Positions 41,011 through 51,879 of a stretch of DNA of 64,000 nucleotides are shown piece by piece (the stretch's first letter is position 1; each line of letters begins with the position of its first letter). The position numbers were made by a program, and so were the translations under genes. The notes below the pieces were generated by a model. It saw nothing but the letters and a program-made list of their open reading frames with translations. It searched no databases and was not told where the DNA came from. This DNA is from Symbiodinium microadriaticum (Eukaryota > Sar > Dinophyceae > Suessiales > Symbiodiniaceae): assembly GCA_001939145.1 (NCBI GenBank), contig LSRX01000069.1, positions 1,037,295 to 1,101,294 on the forward strand, read 5' to 3'.

Positions 41011-41083
41011 GTAAGATAGTAGCTACTCAGTAGCTATTTGGGCCCCAAAAGTACATACTATACTAGTACTTGGACCCTTTGGG
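41011..41083. mobile_element. Family B element, one arm missing
   Basis: Ends TACTTGGACCCTTTGGG; shares GTAGCTACT and TTTGGGCCCCAAAAGTAC with the 15011-15107 copy. Confidence 0.8.
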
Positions 41084-41308
41084 CTGCAGAATCAATGACA
41101 TTGTGGGCTCGACTTGCCCAACTTGGGGGATCAGGGGAGATATATAGTAGGTAAGGTTCCAAATGCCATAACCGACCGGGGTTATCGGTATATTTATCAA
41201 GTACCATAATTGGGGCTGTCGGTATTGGTAACATTCGGTAGCTATCTTTAACCGAAATCCGTTGCCATGATCCGCCTGAAGACGTCACGCCACCAAGTTA
41301 ACCCTACG

Positions 41309-41395
41309 GTTGATGATATAAATCCTGCATTACATTAAGTTAAGGGAATTACGGTATATTCCTTATTATGGGTAATGCAGGATTTTTATCATCAG
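41309..41395. mobile_element. Family C element, short copy
   Basis: GTTGATGATATAAATCC against GGATTTTTATCATCAG; starts GT and ends CAG on the + strand. The downstream frame reads VAALPAQAIRRPLVPKDVIP, but the upstream frame does not join in phase. Confidence 0.8.
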
Positions 41396-41510
41396 TCGTA
41401 GCAGCCCTCCCTGCCCAAGCAATCAGAAGGCCTCTTGTCCCAAAGGATGTTATACCTGCAGGAAATGGGAGTTCAAGCACACAAAGGCCCTTTCATAGAC
41501 CGTAGAGGAA
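41396..41510 (+). CDS. Candidate exon after a family C element
   Basis: Follows ATCATCAG; reads VAALPAQAIRRPLVPKDVIP then AGNGSSSTQRPFHRP and TAG. Confidence 0.4.
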
Positions 41511-42119
41511 GTTGTAGTTGTAGAGTTGCAGAGACGGCTTACAAGTCGAAATTTTGGGAGGTGGGTCGGGAATTGCAAGTGTTAGTCAGAGAAAGTGCAG
41601 GGGCAAATGCGAAGTCGAGTGGTACATAGTGGTACAGGGGAGTGATGAGAGCTGAACTCCGAAACAGCGGAGATGACACGTGCAGGACACCCACAAAGTC
41701 GAATGTGTGCAGATGGAACTACAAAGGCAACCCGCACAACCGAAGCAGAGTAGCCAAAAGAGCAAAGACGGAACTACGAAATCGAATGGGGCAGAGGCGG
41801 AATGGCAGAGACAATTGCAAAGAGCAAGCTCATGGAGGCAGAGTTAGACATTGAAGTGTGGAAGCAAAAGTGCGGAGACAGATGCCACAAGTTGGCGCGA
41901 AGGAACGCAATAAGTGCAAAGACAAGTTTGATTGGATCTTGTCGTGTTGCTTCTTGCCATCAACCACTAGCCTTCGATGGCAAGAAGCGTTCGGTCGTCT
42001 TGCTCCTTGGTTTTGTTGGTGCTATGGGGCAAGGCCAAAGCAGAGCCAAGGACAAGTGTGCATACAAAGACGAAGGCAAGCAGGAGCAAGAAAGGATCAG
42101 GCAAAACCCAGGGGTTTAG
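41511..42119 (+). CDS. Purine-rich region, coding uncertain
   Basis: Recurring AGTTG/TGCAGAGAC words suggest an old repeat. One + frame reads AETIAKSKLMEAELDIEVWK from 41802. An inverted repeat TTCTTGCCATCAA..CGATGGCAAGAA lies at 41948-41985. Confidence 0.3.
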
Positions 42120-42379
42120 GGTTTAGGGGCAAAGCCTCCCGGTCTCGGGCATCAACGCTAGCCAGGCCGTAAAACCCCGCAGACACCCAAACCAAAGCCA
42201 GCCCCTCGACGCCCTGGACCCTGCTGCAAACACTCTGCACTCAAATTAATATACAAGGGTCGGCATCTGAATAATTAGTAATAGCCTAGCCACCTCAAGT
42301 CCTTAGAATAGCATAATCTCCCCCAAACCACTGTTCTAATGATCAGGCCCCTGGAATATGCCCTGGACATCCTCTGCAC

Positions 42380-42680
42380 CTCAACCCTAAACCCTAAATC
42401 CTAAACCCTAAACCCTAAATCCTAAACCCTAAACCCTAAATCCTAAACACTAAACCCTCAACCCTAAACCCTATAACGAAGCCCAAGATTCCTTCAGCAC
42501 AGCCTTCTGGCCTAACCCCCTTCGTCCGCGAGCCCCTCTCAACTCTCGCCGCCGCCCCGAAGCGCGAAACCTTCCCATGCTTGAATCAGGAACACTGCCT
42601 CTGAGCACTTGGTTGCTTTCCAAGATAACCCTAAACCCTAATTAAACCCCTAAACCCTAAATCCTAAACCCTAAAAAGAG
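42380..42680. repeat. CCCTAAA arrays with CCTAAAT variants
   Basis: 42384-42475 and 42625-42680. Confidence 0.85.
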
Positions 42681-43257
42681 CACTAAACGTGAAGCTCCAC
42701 ACTTCAGGAACTCCCTACCTAAGCACCCTGTGTCATCGCTGCCAACGAAGATGCTGCACAGACGTCGAGGTGATGGCCGAATCCTTGGCAAGGTCTGCTC
42801 AGCTCTTTTCTTGGTGAAAGAAGGATTTGTAGTGTCGAGGGTTTAGGAGTTCTAGGCTCGGCTGAGCCGCTTCAATGATTCTGCTTTTGGAAGTGGGTTT
42901 AGGGTTTATAGGGTTTAGGGTTTACGGGGTGCAGAAGCCAAGTAACATGCTGCTGGTTTTGGATGAGGGTTGGTTCACGCTGCGAAGTCTGCATAGCTTG
43001 TTGCAGCCTGATGCCTATAACCCTATAACCCTATAACCCTATAACCCTATCACCCTACACCCTAAAACCCAGAACCCTAAACCCTAAAACCCTGAACCCT
43101 AAACCCCTAAAACCTCAACCCGCCCGACAAACCCGAAACCCTGAAAAAACCACACCCTGAGTCCCCAAAAGCCCTAAACCCTACATCCCCCGAACCTCGA
43201 CTCTCTGCTCCAGAGCCCGAAATCTTGGGGGTGAAAGTTTGAGGAGGGTGTAGGCTG

Positions 43258-43525
43258 TAGGGTTTGTAGGCTTTAGGGTTGATAGGCTTTAGGGGTTTAT
43301 AGGCTTTAGGGTGTAGGGTTTAGGCTTTAGGGTTTATAGGCTTTAGGGGTTTATAGGCTTTAGGGTGTAGGGTTTAGGCTTTAGGGTTTATAGGCTTTAG
43401 GGGTTTATAGGCTTTAGGGTGTAGGGTTTAGGCTTTAGGGTTTATAGGCTTTAGGGGTTTATAGGCTTTAGGGTGTAGGGTTTAGGCTTTAGGGTTTATA
43501 GGCTTTAGGGGTTTATAGGCTTTAG
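43258..43525. repeat. 54-bp minisatellite of telomere-like units
   Basis: GTGTAGGGTTTAGGC recurs at 43311, 43365, 43419 and 43473, exactly 54 bp apart, each followed by TTTATAGGCTTTAGGGG. Confidence 0.95.
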
Positions 43526-44249
43526 GGTTTAAGGTTTAGGCTTTAGGGTTTATAGGGTTTTGGGTTTATAGGCTTTAGGCTTTAGGGACTTTAGGGTTTA
43601 TAGGGTTTAGGCATCAGGGTTTAGGGTTTAGGCTTTAGGGTTCAGGGTTTAGGGTTTAGGCATCAGGGTTTAGGGCTTAGGCAACCAGCCCCCGAAACGT
43701 CACCGCTGGTCGATCGGATAGTTGGCTCGAGGCTCTTATGATGCATAGACAGTTACACGTTTTAAGGTCGAGGGCTATAGTGGAAACGCTAGCACGACAG
43801 ACCCACATACAGTAGACACGTATACACTTTGGCCTTCGAGGTGTTCCTCTCTACGTGCTTTAGGTCCCAAGTTTCGTGCGGACCCTGACAAGGCCGTACC
43901 ATACTCTCATCCACACCCCTATAAACCCTAAACCCTAAACAAGCCCCCTAAACCCTAAAGCCTAAACCGAGCCCCCAAGCAAGTGCAACGTCACCCGAAC
44001 CCCAACGTCTCCGGTTCAGGGCTCTCGGGCTCTTGTGGTCCAAAGCTGGGTTTAGGGTATTGGGTTTGGGGTCCAGGGTTTGGGGTCTATAGGGGTTTAG
44101 AGTCTATAGGTGTTTAGGGTTTAGGGTCTTTCGGGGTTCAGGGTTTATAGAGTGTGTGCAGATAACGAACCTTGAGCGGACAGTCGCAAATTGAGTTGTT
44201 GCCGCAAACACAAAGCCCCAATCCCTGATCCCTGCACCCTGAACCCTAC

Positions 44250-44348
44250 GCGGAAAACCAATTCCAGCATGGCATCGTTGCGCGTGATGTAGGACAGGGC
44301 CGGCGGAATCTCGATATATGTAAAGTTGTACCAGAACGCGACGAGTTC
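44250..44348 (-). CDS. 99-nt exon between TTTAG and GTAGGG
   Basis: After CACATTTAG, ending TTCCGC before GTAGGGTTCAGG. Peptide of 33 residues starts ELVAFWYNFTYIEIPPALSY. The frame has no stop and codon use is natural. Hydrophobic/aromatic; may be part of a membrane protein. No family recognised. Confidence 0.65.
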
Positions 44349-44608
44349 CTAAATGTGGGTGTACGGTTTATTCCTATGCTCCGTCTGGAGTTTCGAGGTT
44401 TAGGGGCTGCATCGGTGGCAGTGTTTAAGCTTGACTTCTTTTGACCTTGATGCGGCTTCATATCCAGCATTTCCCAAATGGAGCGGGTTTAGTTGGTGCA
44501 AGTGCGGGAAGAGTTGATAAACGAATGATATCAGCTGTGTCAACTGCCGTCGGCAACGCGAAGCACTCGGAGTTGCTGGTTGTGCCTTTTTGTGCCAGGG
44601 TCGGTCTA

Positions 44609-45001
44609 CTACGATATGGTGACTGTGGGCCGGGGTACCATTAGTCCCAGAATTTGCAAGAAAGGGCGGCTCCATCCAAACCCCCAAACCCTAGCTACGC
44701 AAGCCTCAAATCCGAAACATTCGGGACCATGAGACGCCAATTCTGATAGAGCATGTATGAGACCTACCTCGAACAGCTGCGAGTGGAAATCTCTGAAATC
44801 CCAAAACCCAAAACCCAAAACCCTAAACCGTCCAGGAAGAATTGCCGGGTCGTTGGAAGCTGACTTCGGAGAGTGGGATTTTGGTGGTGGGGGCGGTGCT
44901 TCGCTGCGCTGGCGATAGAAACCGACGCAAAGTTCGCGAGTTCGGGGGTGTCGGCTTTCGGGCAACAAGCTTTGCAGGGTAGTGGCTGTAGGGTCGTGCA
45001 T
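44609..45001 (-). CDS. ORF of 130 codons with an in-frame telomere-like insert
   Basis: ATG at 45001. Reads LCVGFYRQRSEAPPPPPKSH, then 36 nt of TTTAGGG/TTTTGGG units (44793-44828) starting GTTTAGG and ending TTTCAG, then DFHSQLFEVGLIHALSELAS to TAG at 44609. The insert has GT-AG ends and is a multiple of three, so it could be a minimal intron or translated. Confidence 0.55.
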   Translation of the reverse strand: MHDPTATTLQSLLPESRHPRTRELCVGFYRQRSEAPPPPPKSHSPKSASNDPAILPGRFRVLGFGFWDFRDFHSQLFEVGLIHALSELASHGPECFGFEACVARVWGFGWSRPFLQILGLMVPRPTVTIS

Positions 45002-45054
45002 CAAGAGTATCCCGAAGTCCGCCAGTAAGATTTATCGTTGCGAGCTGACAGGCA

Positions 45055-45140
45055 CGTCTTGCACAGAATGCTCGGGTTTAGGGCTCATGCTTGGAACTTG
45101 GAACCTTCGGCTTCGAAGTCGGGTCCGTGAGATTGGTTAT
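45055..45140 (+). CDS. Candidate exon before a family H element
   Basis: Reads MLGTWNLRLRSRVREIGY and ends TTATG before GTTCTTAC, with the element 45153-45267 in the following intron. Confidence 0.4.
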
Positions 45141-45152
45141 GGTTCTTACAGG

Positions 45153-45267
45153 AATATGGGGGTTTCCGCAAACAGAGGACCCTAATATAGTACCCCAAAT
45201 AGTAGGATCCTTTTTGTAAAGACCCCAAAAAAAGGTACCCCCTTCTTTTCGGAAACTCCCATATATT
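45153..45267. mobile_element. Family H element
   Basis: AATATGGGGGTTTCCG against CGGAAACTCCCATATATT. Single copy seen. Confidence 0.8.
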
Positions 45268-45569
45268 GGATACCAAGTACATTCTTTTCAAGGCTACACA
45301 ACCTCCGAGTGAGTAGGCCCAAGGCTTTTCCCAAGCTTGCAGGCCGAGGGCTCACATGCACAGCGCATTTTTTTATTTCATTTCTTTTAGAAGAGATACA
45401 TTCTATAACCATAAATGTAAGAAGCCCTGAACACCAAAAGCTCCTAAGGGCCAAGGAACATTACGATTAAGAACCTCTAAACCCTAATTTCAGAAGGCCT
45501 TGATCGTGCCAGTGGTGTCCGGGAGGATGCTCGCTTGCTCGAAGGAGATGTTGTAGGTGCAACTCCCTG

Positions 45570-45850
45570 TCAAGCTTTAGGGTTTAGGGCTTTAGGGTTT
45601 TAGGGTTTAGGGTTTGTGGGTTCATGGGTTTGGGGTTTAGGGTTTTAGGGTTTTAGGGTTTAGGGTTTAGGGTTTTAGGGTTTAGGGTTTAGGATTTAGG
45701 GTTTGTGGGTTCATGGGCTTAGGGTTTAGGGTTTTAGGGTTTATAGGGTTTAGGATTTAGGGTTTGTGGGTTCATGGGCTTAGGGTTTAGGGTTTTAGGG
45801 TTTATAGGGTTTAGGGTGTAGGATTTATAGGGCTTAATAAACCTAACTAA
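45570..45850. repeat. TTTAGGG array with TTTGTGGGTTCATGGG insert units
   Basis: The phrase GTTTGTGGGTTCATGGG recurs at about 45613, 45701 and 45762 within TTTAGGG/TTTTAGGG units. Confidence 0.9.
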
Positions 45851-45909
45851 ACCCTGAACTCTTTCGAAGAAGGATGCAAAGTGGGGAACAAGGCTGGCGA
45901 CTGTAGGGC

Positions 45910-46276
45910 TTGGTATACAGCCTGCGGATCTCAAGCCAACGCAAGCGTTCTGTTGGCTGCTGTGGTGTAACAGTCGTCTTCTCAAAAAGAATATGCGGCC
46001 TGGTCAACGACAAAGATATAGGAGTTTGGGTTAAGGGAATTTGGAGCACAAAGGATCAGAGTATGAGGTCGAACATGAGGCTGGCAGAAAATGGAAGGCA
46101 ACCCAAGTACTAGGATGTATGGGATCGAACATATGAGAAACACCCAAAAAACGCTAACGAGTCTAATCGAACACAAGGACCAACGTGTGCCAGCTCTGAT
46201 AGTTCTGGAAGCTTCAAGTTTCTCGGCAGGCCGAACCACCTGCTTGGCTGCTGATTCCATGATCGAAGGCAAGTAA
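45910..46276 (+). CDS. Candidate exon(s), unknown
   Basis: Frame 45910-46113 reads VVFSKRICGLVNDKDIGVWV; an overlapping frame 46091-46276 reads LIEHKDQRVPALIVLEASSF and ends at a stop. A splice near 46108-46121 could join them. Confidence 0.4.
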
Positions 46277-46516
46277 TGTAGGGGCCTTAGTCAGAATAGG
46301 GCTTTCGGGGATAATATTATGCTGTAATTATAATAAAAGGAACCTCCCAACATAGTATAGGTTTTTGTTCAGACCCACATATCACCACCAGCGGTCTCCA
46401 ACCCTCAGGCCCTCGAGCCTTCTCTAAGCCTAATTGGTTCATATCCCCGTCGACATATTTACACACAGCGAATGAGTATCCTGAACCCAAATACGCAATA
46501 ACACCAGGAGCAAAAC

Positions 46517-46869
46517 CTACGCCCTAAACAAGCTGGCAACGTATGCTCGTCGTCCTAAGCTAACCTTCAGCCCTACCACACTTGAAACGGAAGCCTCTAG
46601 CTCTAGCAGTGCCTGAGCAAGTTTTTGCGAGTGCTGCTCGAAAAGCTTCGGATCTTGTGCACTGCTTTGATGCTGTCGTGATGAAGCGGAGCCCACATCG
46701 GCCGGTTGAGGGTGTAGGGTTTCTCTGAGACTGGCAAGCAGGTAATCCGCACAGTAGACTTTCGGTGCGCTAGAGTCCAAGATGCGTGCCCTGACAACTC
46801 CTGCAGACAACTCCTGCATGCTCTGCTCAAGATTGCAACGCTTCGGCGGCCGGAAACAGATATGGACTC
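46517..46869 (-). CDS. Terminal exon, unknown protein
   Basis: Opens near 46869 (HICFRPPKRCNLEQSMQELS), continues VVRARILDSSAPKVYCADYL and KLFEQHSQKLAQALLELEAS, ends at a stop at 46517. About 117 codons in one frame without repeats; Ala/Leu-rich helical second half. Confidence 0.6.
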
Positions 46870-47309
46870 ACGACAGCAGAAAACCGGCGGTGGTTTCCAG
46901 CCTTGGGCACATGAGCAACCAGCATGCGCTGTGTCACGCATCCGGGCTGGCAAGATTGCATGCACGTGGAAAACAAAGACAACACGGTCATCAGACTCTG
47001 GCATAATTGATTGTGCCTGCCAGGAATTACTGTGCCTGCTACGCTGAGATTCAACAACACAAAAAATCTCATGACTATGAGGGTAAGCTTTACGAAATCC
47101 TATTCACTAGTTTACAAGACATAGCACCGGAAGGGACCTCAGGTAATACCCACCAGATTTCAAAAATAAAAACGCAAGCGACAAAAGCAATTACAACACC
47201 AAGGTTTTCATTACTAGCAAGATACTAGTGGGAATTTTCTTGATAGCAGTATTAATGACAAAGAAAAAGAAACATCAACATCGTATTGATGGAAAAAATA
47301 AAAGCCGAG

Positions 47310-47395
47310 TAGTAGTAGTAGTAGTAGTAGTCGTCGTCGTCGTCGTCGTCGTAGTCGTCGTCGTCGTCGTCGTCGTCGTCGTCCTCGTCGTCGCA
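47310..47395. repeat. (AGT)n/(CGT)n triplet repeat
   Basis: GTAGTAGTA then GTCGTCGTC units. Confidence 0.95.
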
Positions 47396-47545
47396 AGAAT
47401 AATACAATTACCGTTAGCAGAACAACAGTAGTAATCACTTTCATGCTGCAAGAAACACTCATATTCATAACACTCGTAATATTAATCATGATAGTAGCAC
47501 TCTTAATAGCAATAAGCACAATAGTAGGATTCATAGATTAATAAT

Positions 47546-47546
47546 N
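47546..47546. other. Single-N assembly join
   Basis: Flanked by the exact 153-bp duplication. Confidence 0.95.
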
Positions 47547-47547
47547 T

Positions 47548-47644
47548 GCAGTAGCAGTAGCAGTAGCAGTAGCGGTAGCAGTGCAGTAGCAGTAGCAGTA
47601 GCAGTAGCAGTAGCAGTAGCAGTAGCAGTAGCAGTAGCAGTAGC

Positions 47645-47688
<44 letters not shown>

Positions 47689-47715
47689 CAGTAGCAGTAG
47701 CAGTAGCAGTAGCAG
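47548..47715. repeat. (GTAGCA)n and (GTA)n repeat
   Basis: Hexamer GTAGCA tract with a pure GTA middle. Confidence 0.95.
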
Positions 47716-48459
47716 CAAGAATAATACAATTACCGTTAGCAGAACAACAGTAGTAATCACTTTCATGCTGCAAGAAACACTCATATTCATAACACTCGTA
47801 ATATTAATCATGATAGTAGCACTCTTAATAGCAATAAGCACAATAGTAGGATTCATAGATTAATAATTGTATCTACGGCAATTATTGATAACATCTCTCG
47901 CAGCGTCGCACAGAGGTGTCAAACTTGTATTGCGAATATGCATAGCTACACAAAGCAGGTTCGTGATGAGTGATATACGTACCGGGTATTGCAGCAACGA
48001 TTCGATGAGCAATAATAATGTATAGTCATAAATAGTCATAAACATACTTATAGTTACAACTGTAGTCATACAGCTGATACTAGCAATAGTACTAACCATA
48101 GCAGTCATAATTATAAAGATAACGACAAGAAATGCAACATGATAGCCATGTTGCTGTCTCACATAATAATAACAACACAAAATACGATATCTCAACCGTC
48201 TCAACCTGAACTCGTTCCTTCATCACATAGTGGCAAAGTATCTTGAAGTAACGGTTGCCAGTGAGCCCGATGGCCGGCCGGCGTCGCTTGTACGAACGGT
48301 ACGGTGAGGCTCCAAAATCTCTTGATCAAGCTGAATATCCTAAATTCTAGAGCAATTGCAACCCTGAGTGAGATTTAGAGTGTATTCCTGTTGAAGAGGT
48401 TTCGGCGCCCTGCACCCCCAACAAGTGAAGGGACCTTGGGCCCCAGAAGGTGTCAGACC

Positions 48460-48641
48460 TCAGTGCCAGGAAAAAAAACTAGAGGGGTCCACGTTTGTGT
48501 ACCGTATACGTACTCTATACTTCTGCTTTAGAAGGATTCCTGTAGAACCATAGATGCTTTCAGGCCGAAGCATACACTGGGCCCCTAACCACAAAGGTCC
48601 CCAACCATTGACCCTCATAGGCCTGGCTGTGGGCGTTGACA
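48460..48641 (-). CDS. Terminal exon, unknown
   Basis: After AATCCTCAG: TPTARPMRVNGWGPLWLGAQ, then LRPESIYGSTGILLKQKYRV and TGA at 48460. No family recognised. Confidence 0.55.
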
Positions 48642-48714
48642 CTGAGGATTTTGTGATTGTGCGACCGGCTTGAGGCAGAAGTGCAGCTCGGATATCAGTC
48701 TTGGGAACATCAAG

Positions 48715-48810
48715 GGCTTGGGGTTTATTGGGTTTCGGGTTTAGGGGTTTAGGGTTTAGGGGTTCAGGGTTTAGGGTTTGGGGATTTAAGAGTTTAGGGT
48801 TTAGGGAGTC
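48715..48810. repeat. TTTAGGG array
   Basis: Telomere-like units with TTTCGGG and GATTTAAG variants. Confidence 0.75.
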
Positions 48811-48997
48811 TTGGCTTCACGAGCCTATGCCGTCATGGAGGAAGGCCCCCAAACAGCTTTGCAGCTGCGCCCACACCTCCCTGGTCCTAACTATACATCT
48901 GTACTGATCTATACATACGCTTGGGGCGAGACGTCATCTTCGAAGCGCTCATTGAGTCATGAGTGATGCGTACCAACTTAAGATGACGATGATCAAT

Positions 48998-49398
48998 ATG
49001 CTAGCGGTTGCAACTGCGCTACTGCTACTTATCAGAACCGTTGCGACTTCTCAGATATCATCGAAAAGAGCTTTGTCAGTTCTTAACCCTTAGGCTCTAA
49101 GAACTCATGTTCTAAAGCTTTTGGGCCCAGAGACCATACTATGTAAGGCTTTTGGGCTATTCTGAGCCTTAGGGTTATAGAACGACACAGCACGTCGGGA
49201 ATGTTTGTGCAAGAAGGAACGCCGACGTATATCTGTGCGGCGCAGCTTGCAGACCTACATCCGAAAGACACGGTTTCGGCCGGCGAGTCTTTCGCAGCTG
49301 GAATCACTCAGGGATTGCCTCGCTACACGATGCAAGCCGACAACACGACTAAGCGAGATTTACACGCGCAGACCGCTCTACCAGCAGCAAGAGCCTGA
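48998..49398 (+). CDS. Spliced gene: hydrophobic N-terminus, intron with family F element
   Basis: ATG at 48998 starts MLAVATALLLLIRTVATSQI, signal-peptide-like, followed by SSKRALSV. The intron holds the family F element 49085-49176 and ends GGTTATAG at 49180. The next exon reads FVQEGTPTYICAAQLADLHP to TGA at 49396 in one phase, or a Lys/Arg-rich 110-codon frame in another; the exact donor is unresolved. Confidence 0.5.
49085..49176. mobile_element. Family F element, copy 2
   Basis: AACCCTTAGGCTC against GAGCCTTAGGGTT; matches 6779-6877. Confidence 0.85.
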
Positions 49399-49475
49399 CT
49401 CAAGAATCCAATCGGGAAGACAAGGGCTGACCCCTTCACAGGACACAAGTGCCAGAGAAACGTTCTGCAGCCTAG

Positions 49476-49860
49476 TTAATCCTCACTCGTCTGCCTCCGG
49501 GATGACACGATGTCCGTGAACTCGTCTGGGAATTGTTCCACCTTGTTCTTAAAGCTGTTCATGATCTTGAGGTGTCTCTCATGGTGAAGCCGATTCGGCG
49601 GACGGGGCACACCACGTGGAAGCTCATGATTCCAAGTTGCCGAATCCCAAGACGATTCGATCATCAGCTCAGGCTTCTGTGCCACCTGGCCCTGCTTAAT
49701 CGCCTTCGCCTGTCCGTGCTTCGTCAACTTCGGCTGTCCCTGGGCATCCTGGGGATGGATGGGGATCCCTGCTGCACATCCCATGGCTCGAAGGACGCCT
49801 TGTCGGAAGCCGGTCCGCTCGGCGCTTCGATGCTTTGGGCCGCAACCTTATGCAAAGCAA
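49476..49860 (-). pseudogene. Paralogue A of an unknown protein, upstream frame broken by TAA
   Basis: Reads MGCAAGIPIHPQDAQGQPKL and AQKPELMIESSWDSATWN to TAA at 49476. It aligns without indels to 54679-55122 except one codon near the end. Upstream homology (GPK..R.A.RT.F...GVLR) continues, but a TAA interrupts it at about 49848-49850, where the paralogue has Ser. Third-position differences between the copies are frequent and often synonymous, which supports this strand as coding in the ancestor. Confidence 0.55.
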
Positions 49861-49920
49861 CTCTCTGTCGCGATGCGCCACCCTGATCCTCGACGAAAAC
49901 CGTCTCTTTCGTGTAAACCA

Positions 49921-49929
49921 GCTAGTAGT

Positions 49930-50000
<71 letters not shown>

Positions 50001-50110
50001 CAGCAGTAGTAGCAGGCGGAGGAGGAGGAGCAGGAGGAGGAGGAGGAGCAGGAGGAGGAGGAGGAGCAGTATCAGTAGCAGTAGCAGTAGCAGGAGCAGT
50101 AGCAGTGTTC
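49921..50110. repeat. (GCA)n, (GTA)n and (GGA)n triplet repeats
   Basis: Consecutive triplet tracts, codes only low-complexity peptides. Confidence 0.95.
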
Positions 50111-50910
50111 GTATTCGTATACGCATTACTTTCATAGAAAATATTGGTATTTCTATTATTGTTATTCCATTAGAGTTATGGCTACTGCTTGTTAGTACTT
50201 TTGTTAATAAAGTATTCTTGCGACACGATTACTGCTACTTTTGGTATAAGAGCATCCTCAAAGGAAGCCCCAGTCCGCAAGGAAGAAACATGAGCTGCAC
50301 CACGAAGGCAATGCTAAACTAAGCCGCCTCCTATGTTTAGGGGTTCGAGGTCTGACAAACGGGCTTTAAAGTTTGGAACACGGCACGGGGAGTATATCGT
50401 TAAATTTGATGATACTAGCGAACCCTGAGAAATACTATTGGCAAAAATCCGGCCCGCATGTTTTGATTTCGAGTTTAGTCTGGTCGGCCCTTTGAGGCAT
50501 GTCTTGGTGTGGCAGGACGACGCTTTGGGCTTATATAGAGCTTAGGGTTGGGGGCTGAGGGTTTTGATGACAAAACCTTACTGCTGGAAAGGCCGGGCGT
50601 CCGTCATCCCCGCGGCAGGTTGGGAACGGGACATGGGCTGAAGAGGTTTCGGGAGTTCAGGCTTTAGTATGTATGTTCTAAAAAGGATACGCAGGTCATG
50701 TATGCCGGCTGCCGCCAGCAGGACAATCCCTCACCTACCCGGAGCACGAACACGGATTTCTCGACAGCCACGCTGAATACTCAACAATACCAGCAGGGCC
50801 GAAGTTAGGGTTTAGTGTTTAGGGTTTCCTGAACCGGACATCAATGGGTCAAGAGAAGGGTCTCACTCGACTTTCGATTGTACTCCGGAATAGGGATAGG
50901 GGGGGGTATA
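50111..50910. other. No gene seen
   Basis: Single-copy sequence with scattered TTTAGGG-like units (50805-50826) and a G-run at 50900. No convincing frame. Confidence 0.4.
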
Positions 50911-51160
50911 TTATACTATGACTACAAGAAGGGATCCCCCAAAACAGAGTAGGAAATTATGTACGGAGGCCCCTATAGCAGAACCCTCACTGGCCTTTTG
51001 CGAGCCTGTTCGAATCTTTCGAAAAAGCTGTGTGATGAACAAGAGCCCACCATAGCTGCCGCTGTCTAGCTCGATTGCCAAATGACCGACCCGGATGTAG
51101 ACCTGCATGGTAGGATCCTTACGACCAGCAGTCTGAGGACCTATTTCTATTGCACATCTA
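50911..51160 (-). CDS. Terminal exon, unknown
   Basis: After TTGTGTAG: CAIEIGPQTAGRKDPTMQVY, IRVGHLAIELDSGSYGGLLF, a hydrophobic C-terminus and TAA at 50911. No family recognised. Confidence 0.55.
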
Positions 51161-51221
51161 CACAATCTAGCCGCTGCTTCAATGACAGACTAGCAGCCAG
51201 TGGTCAGAAAATCTCACAGCT

Positions 51222-51485
51222 TTAGCTTTGATACCGCATGCTGGCGATGCTGATTCTGATGGCTCCACCACCAAAAAACATGCACGCTTCGGTCGCTGTT
51301 GTGGTGTGGCACTTGGAGGCCTTTCGGTGCATCAGTCCCTGAAATTCCTGAAGCAGAAACGTACTCATGACAGCAGCGCCAGCAATACTGTTGATCATCA
51401 ACCGTATTGACTTCCAGCCTGTGGAAAAGGCATGTTGGAACATGCACATGGAAGACAACAGAAACCCGGCCCAGGGCACCGGCAT
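51222..51485 (-). CDS. Candidate ORF of 87 codons
   Basis: ATG at 51485; reads MPVPWAGFLLSSMCMFQHAF, then SIAGAAVMSTFLLQEFQGLM, ends at a stop at 51222. A possible N-terminal hydrophobic segment. Confidence 0.5.
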   Translation of the reverse strand: MPVPWAGFLLSSMCMFQHAFSTGWKSIRLMINSIAGAAVMSTFLLQEFQGLMHRKASKCHTTTATEACMFFGGGAIRISIASMRYQS

Positions 51486-51879
51486 ACAGTAGGTTCTTTA
51501 AGAATTAGAATAGGGCTTTGGGCTCCTGGTTGTAGAGTCTAGCTATATAAGTTAATAAGGAACCCTATAAGGATTTATCTTGGTAATTATTTAGGCTTCT
51601 ATATTACTTGAATGTATGTGCCACGAAGGCCCCGCATTAGACGTAAAACTCTGGGCTTGGCCTGTGCCTGATACGTTGAGTTTAAGCAACACCGGATCTC
51701 TTGAGGGAAGCAACCTCCTGGGGCTCCGGCTGCCTAAACCATGGTTTACGGTGTAGGGTTTGGGGTTTAGGGGTTAAAGTTTTTTTTTTGAGGGCCAGGG
51801 TTTAGGGTTCAGTGTTTAGGGTTTAGGGGATTGCTTGGTTACACATTCTAGGATATTAACCTACCGCTGAAGCCTTAAG

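Larger units (their letters stand above)
42120..44249. other. Telomere-like arrays, no defensible exon
   Basis: Arrays at 42380-42475, 42625-42680, 42895-42930, 43015-43150, 43258-43680, 43920-43975 and 44045-44150. Single-copy stretches between are short; 43680-43900 is a possible diverged family B region. Confidence 0.5.
47393..47867. repeat. Exact 153-bp duplication around a single N
   Basis: 47393-47545 is identical to 47715-47867. Between them are an N (47546) and a (GTAGCA)n/(GTA)n tract. Probably an assembly artefact at a collapsed repeat. Confidence 0.85.
46870..48459. other. Triplet repeats and AT-rich sequence; weak coding
   Basis: A + frame 47007-47228 (KLYEILFTSLQDIAPEGTSG) is open. 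Triplet repeats occupy 47310-47395 and 47548-47715. No other exon defended. Confidence 0.45.

Noticed and set aside
47503..47856. Poly-Leu/poly-Ala/poly-Tyr ORFs
   Set aside because: Translations of the GTA/GTAGCA repeat next to a duplicated assembly join.
49759..50322. 187-codon + ORF with poly-Ser/Arg
   Set aside because: It is antisense to paralogue A and then reads through triplet repeats.
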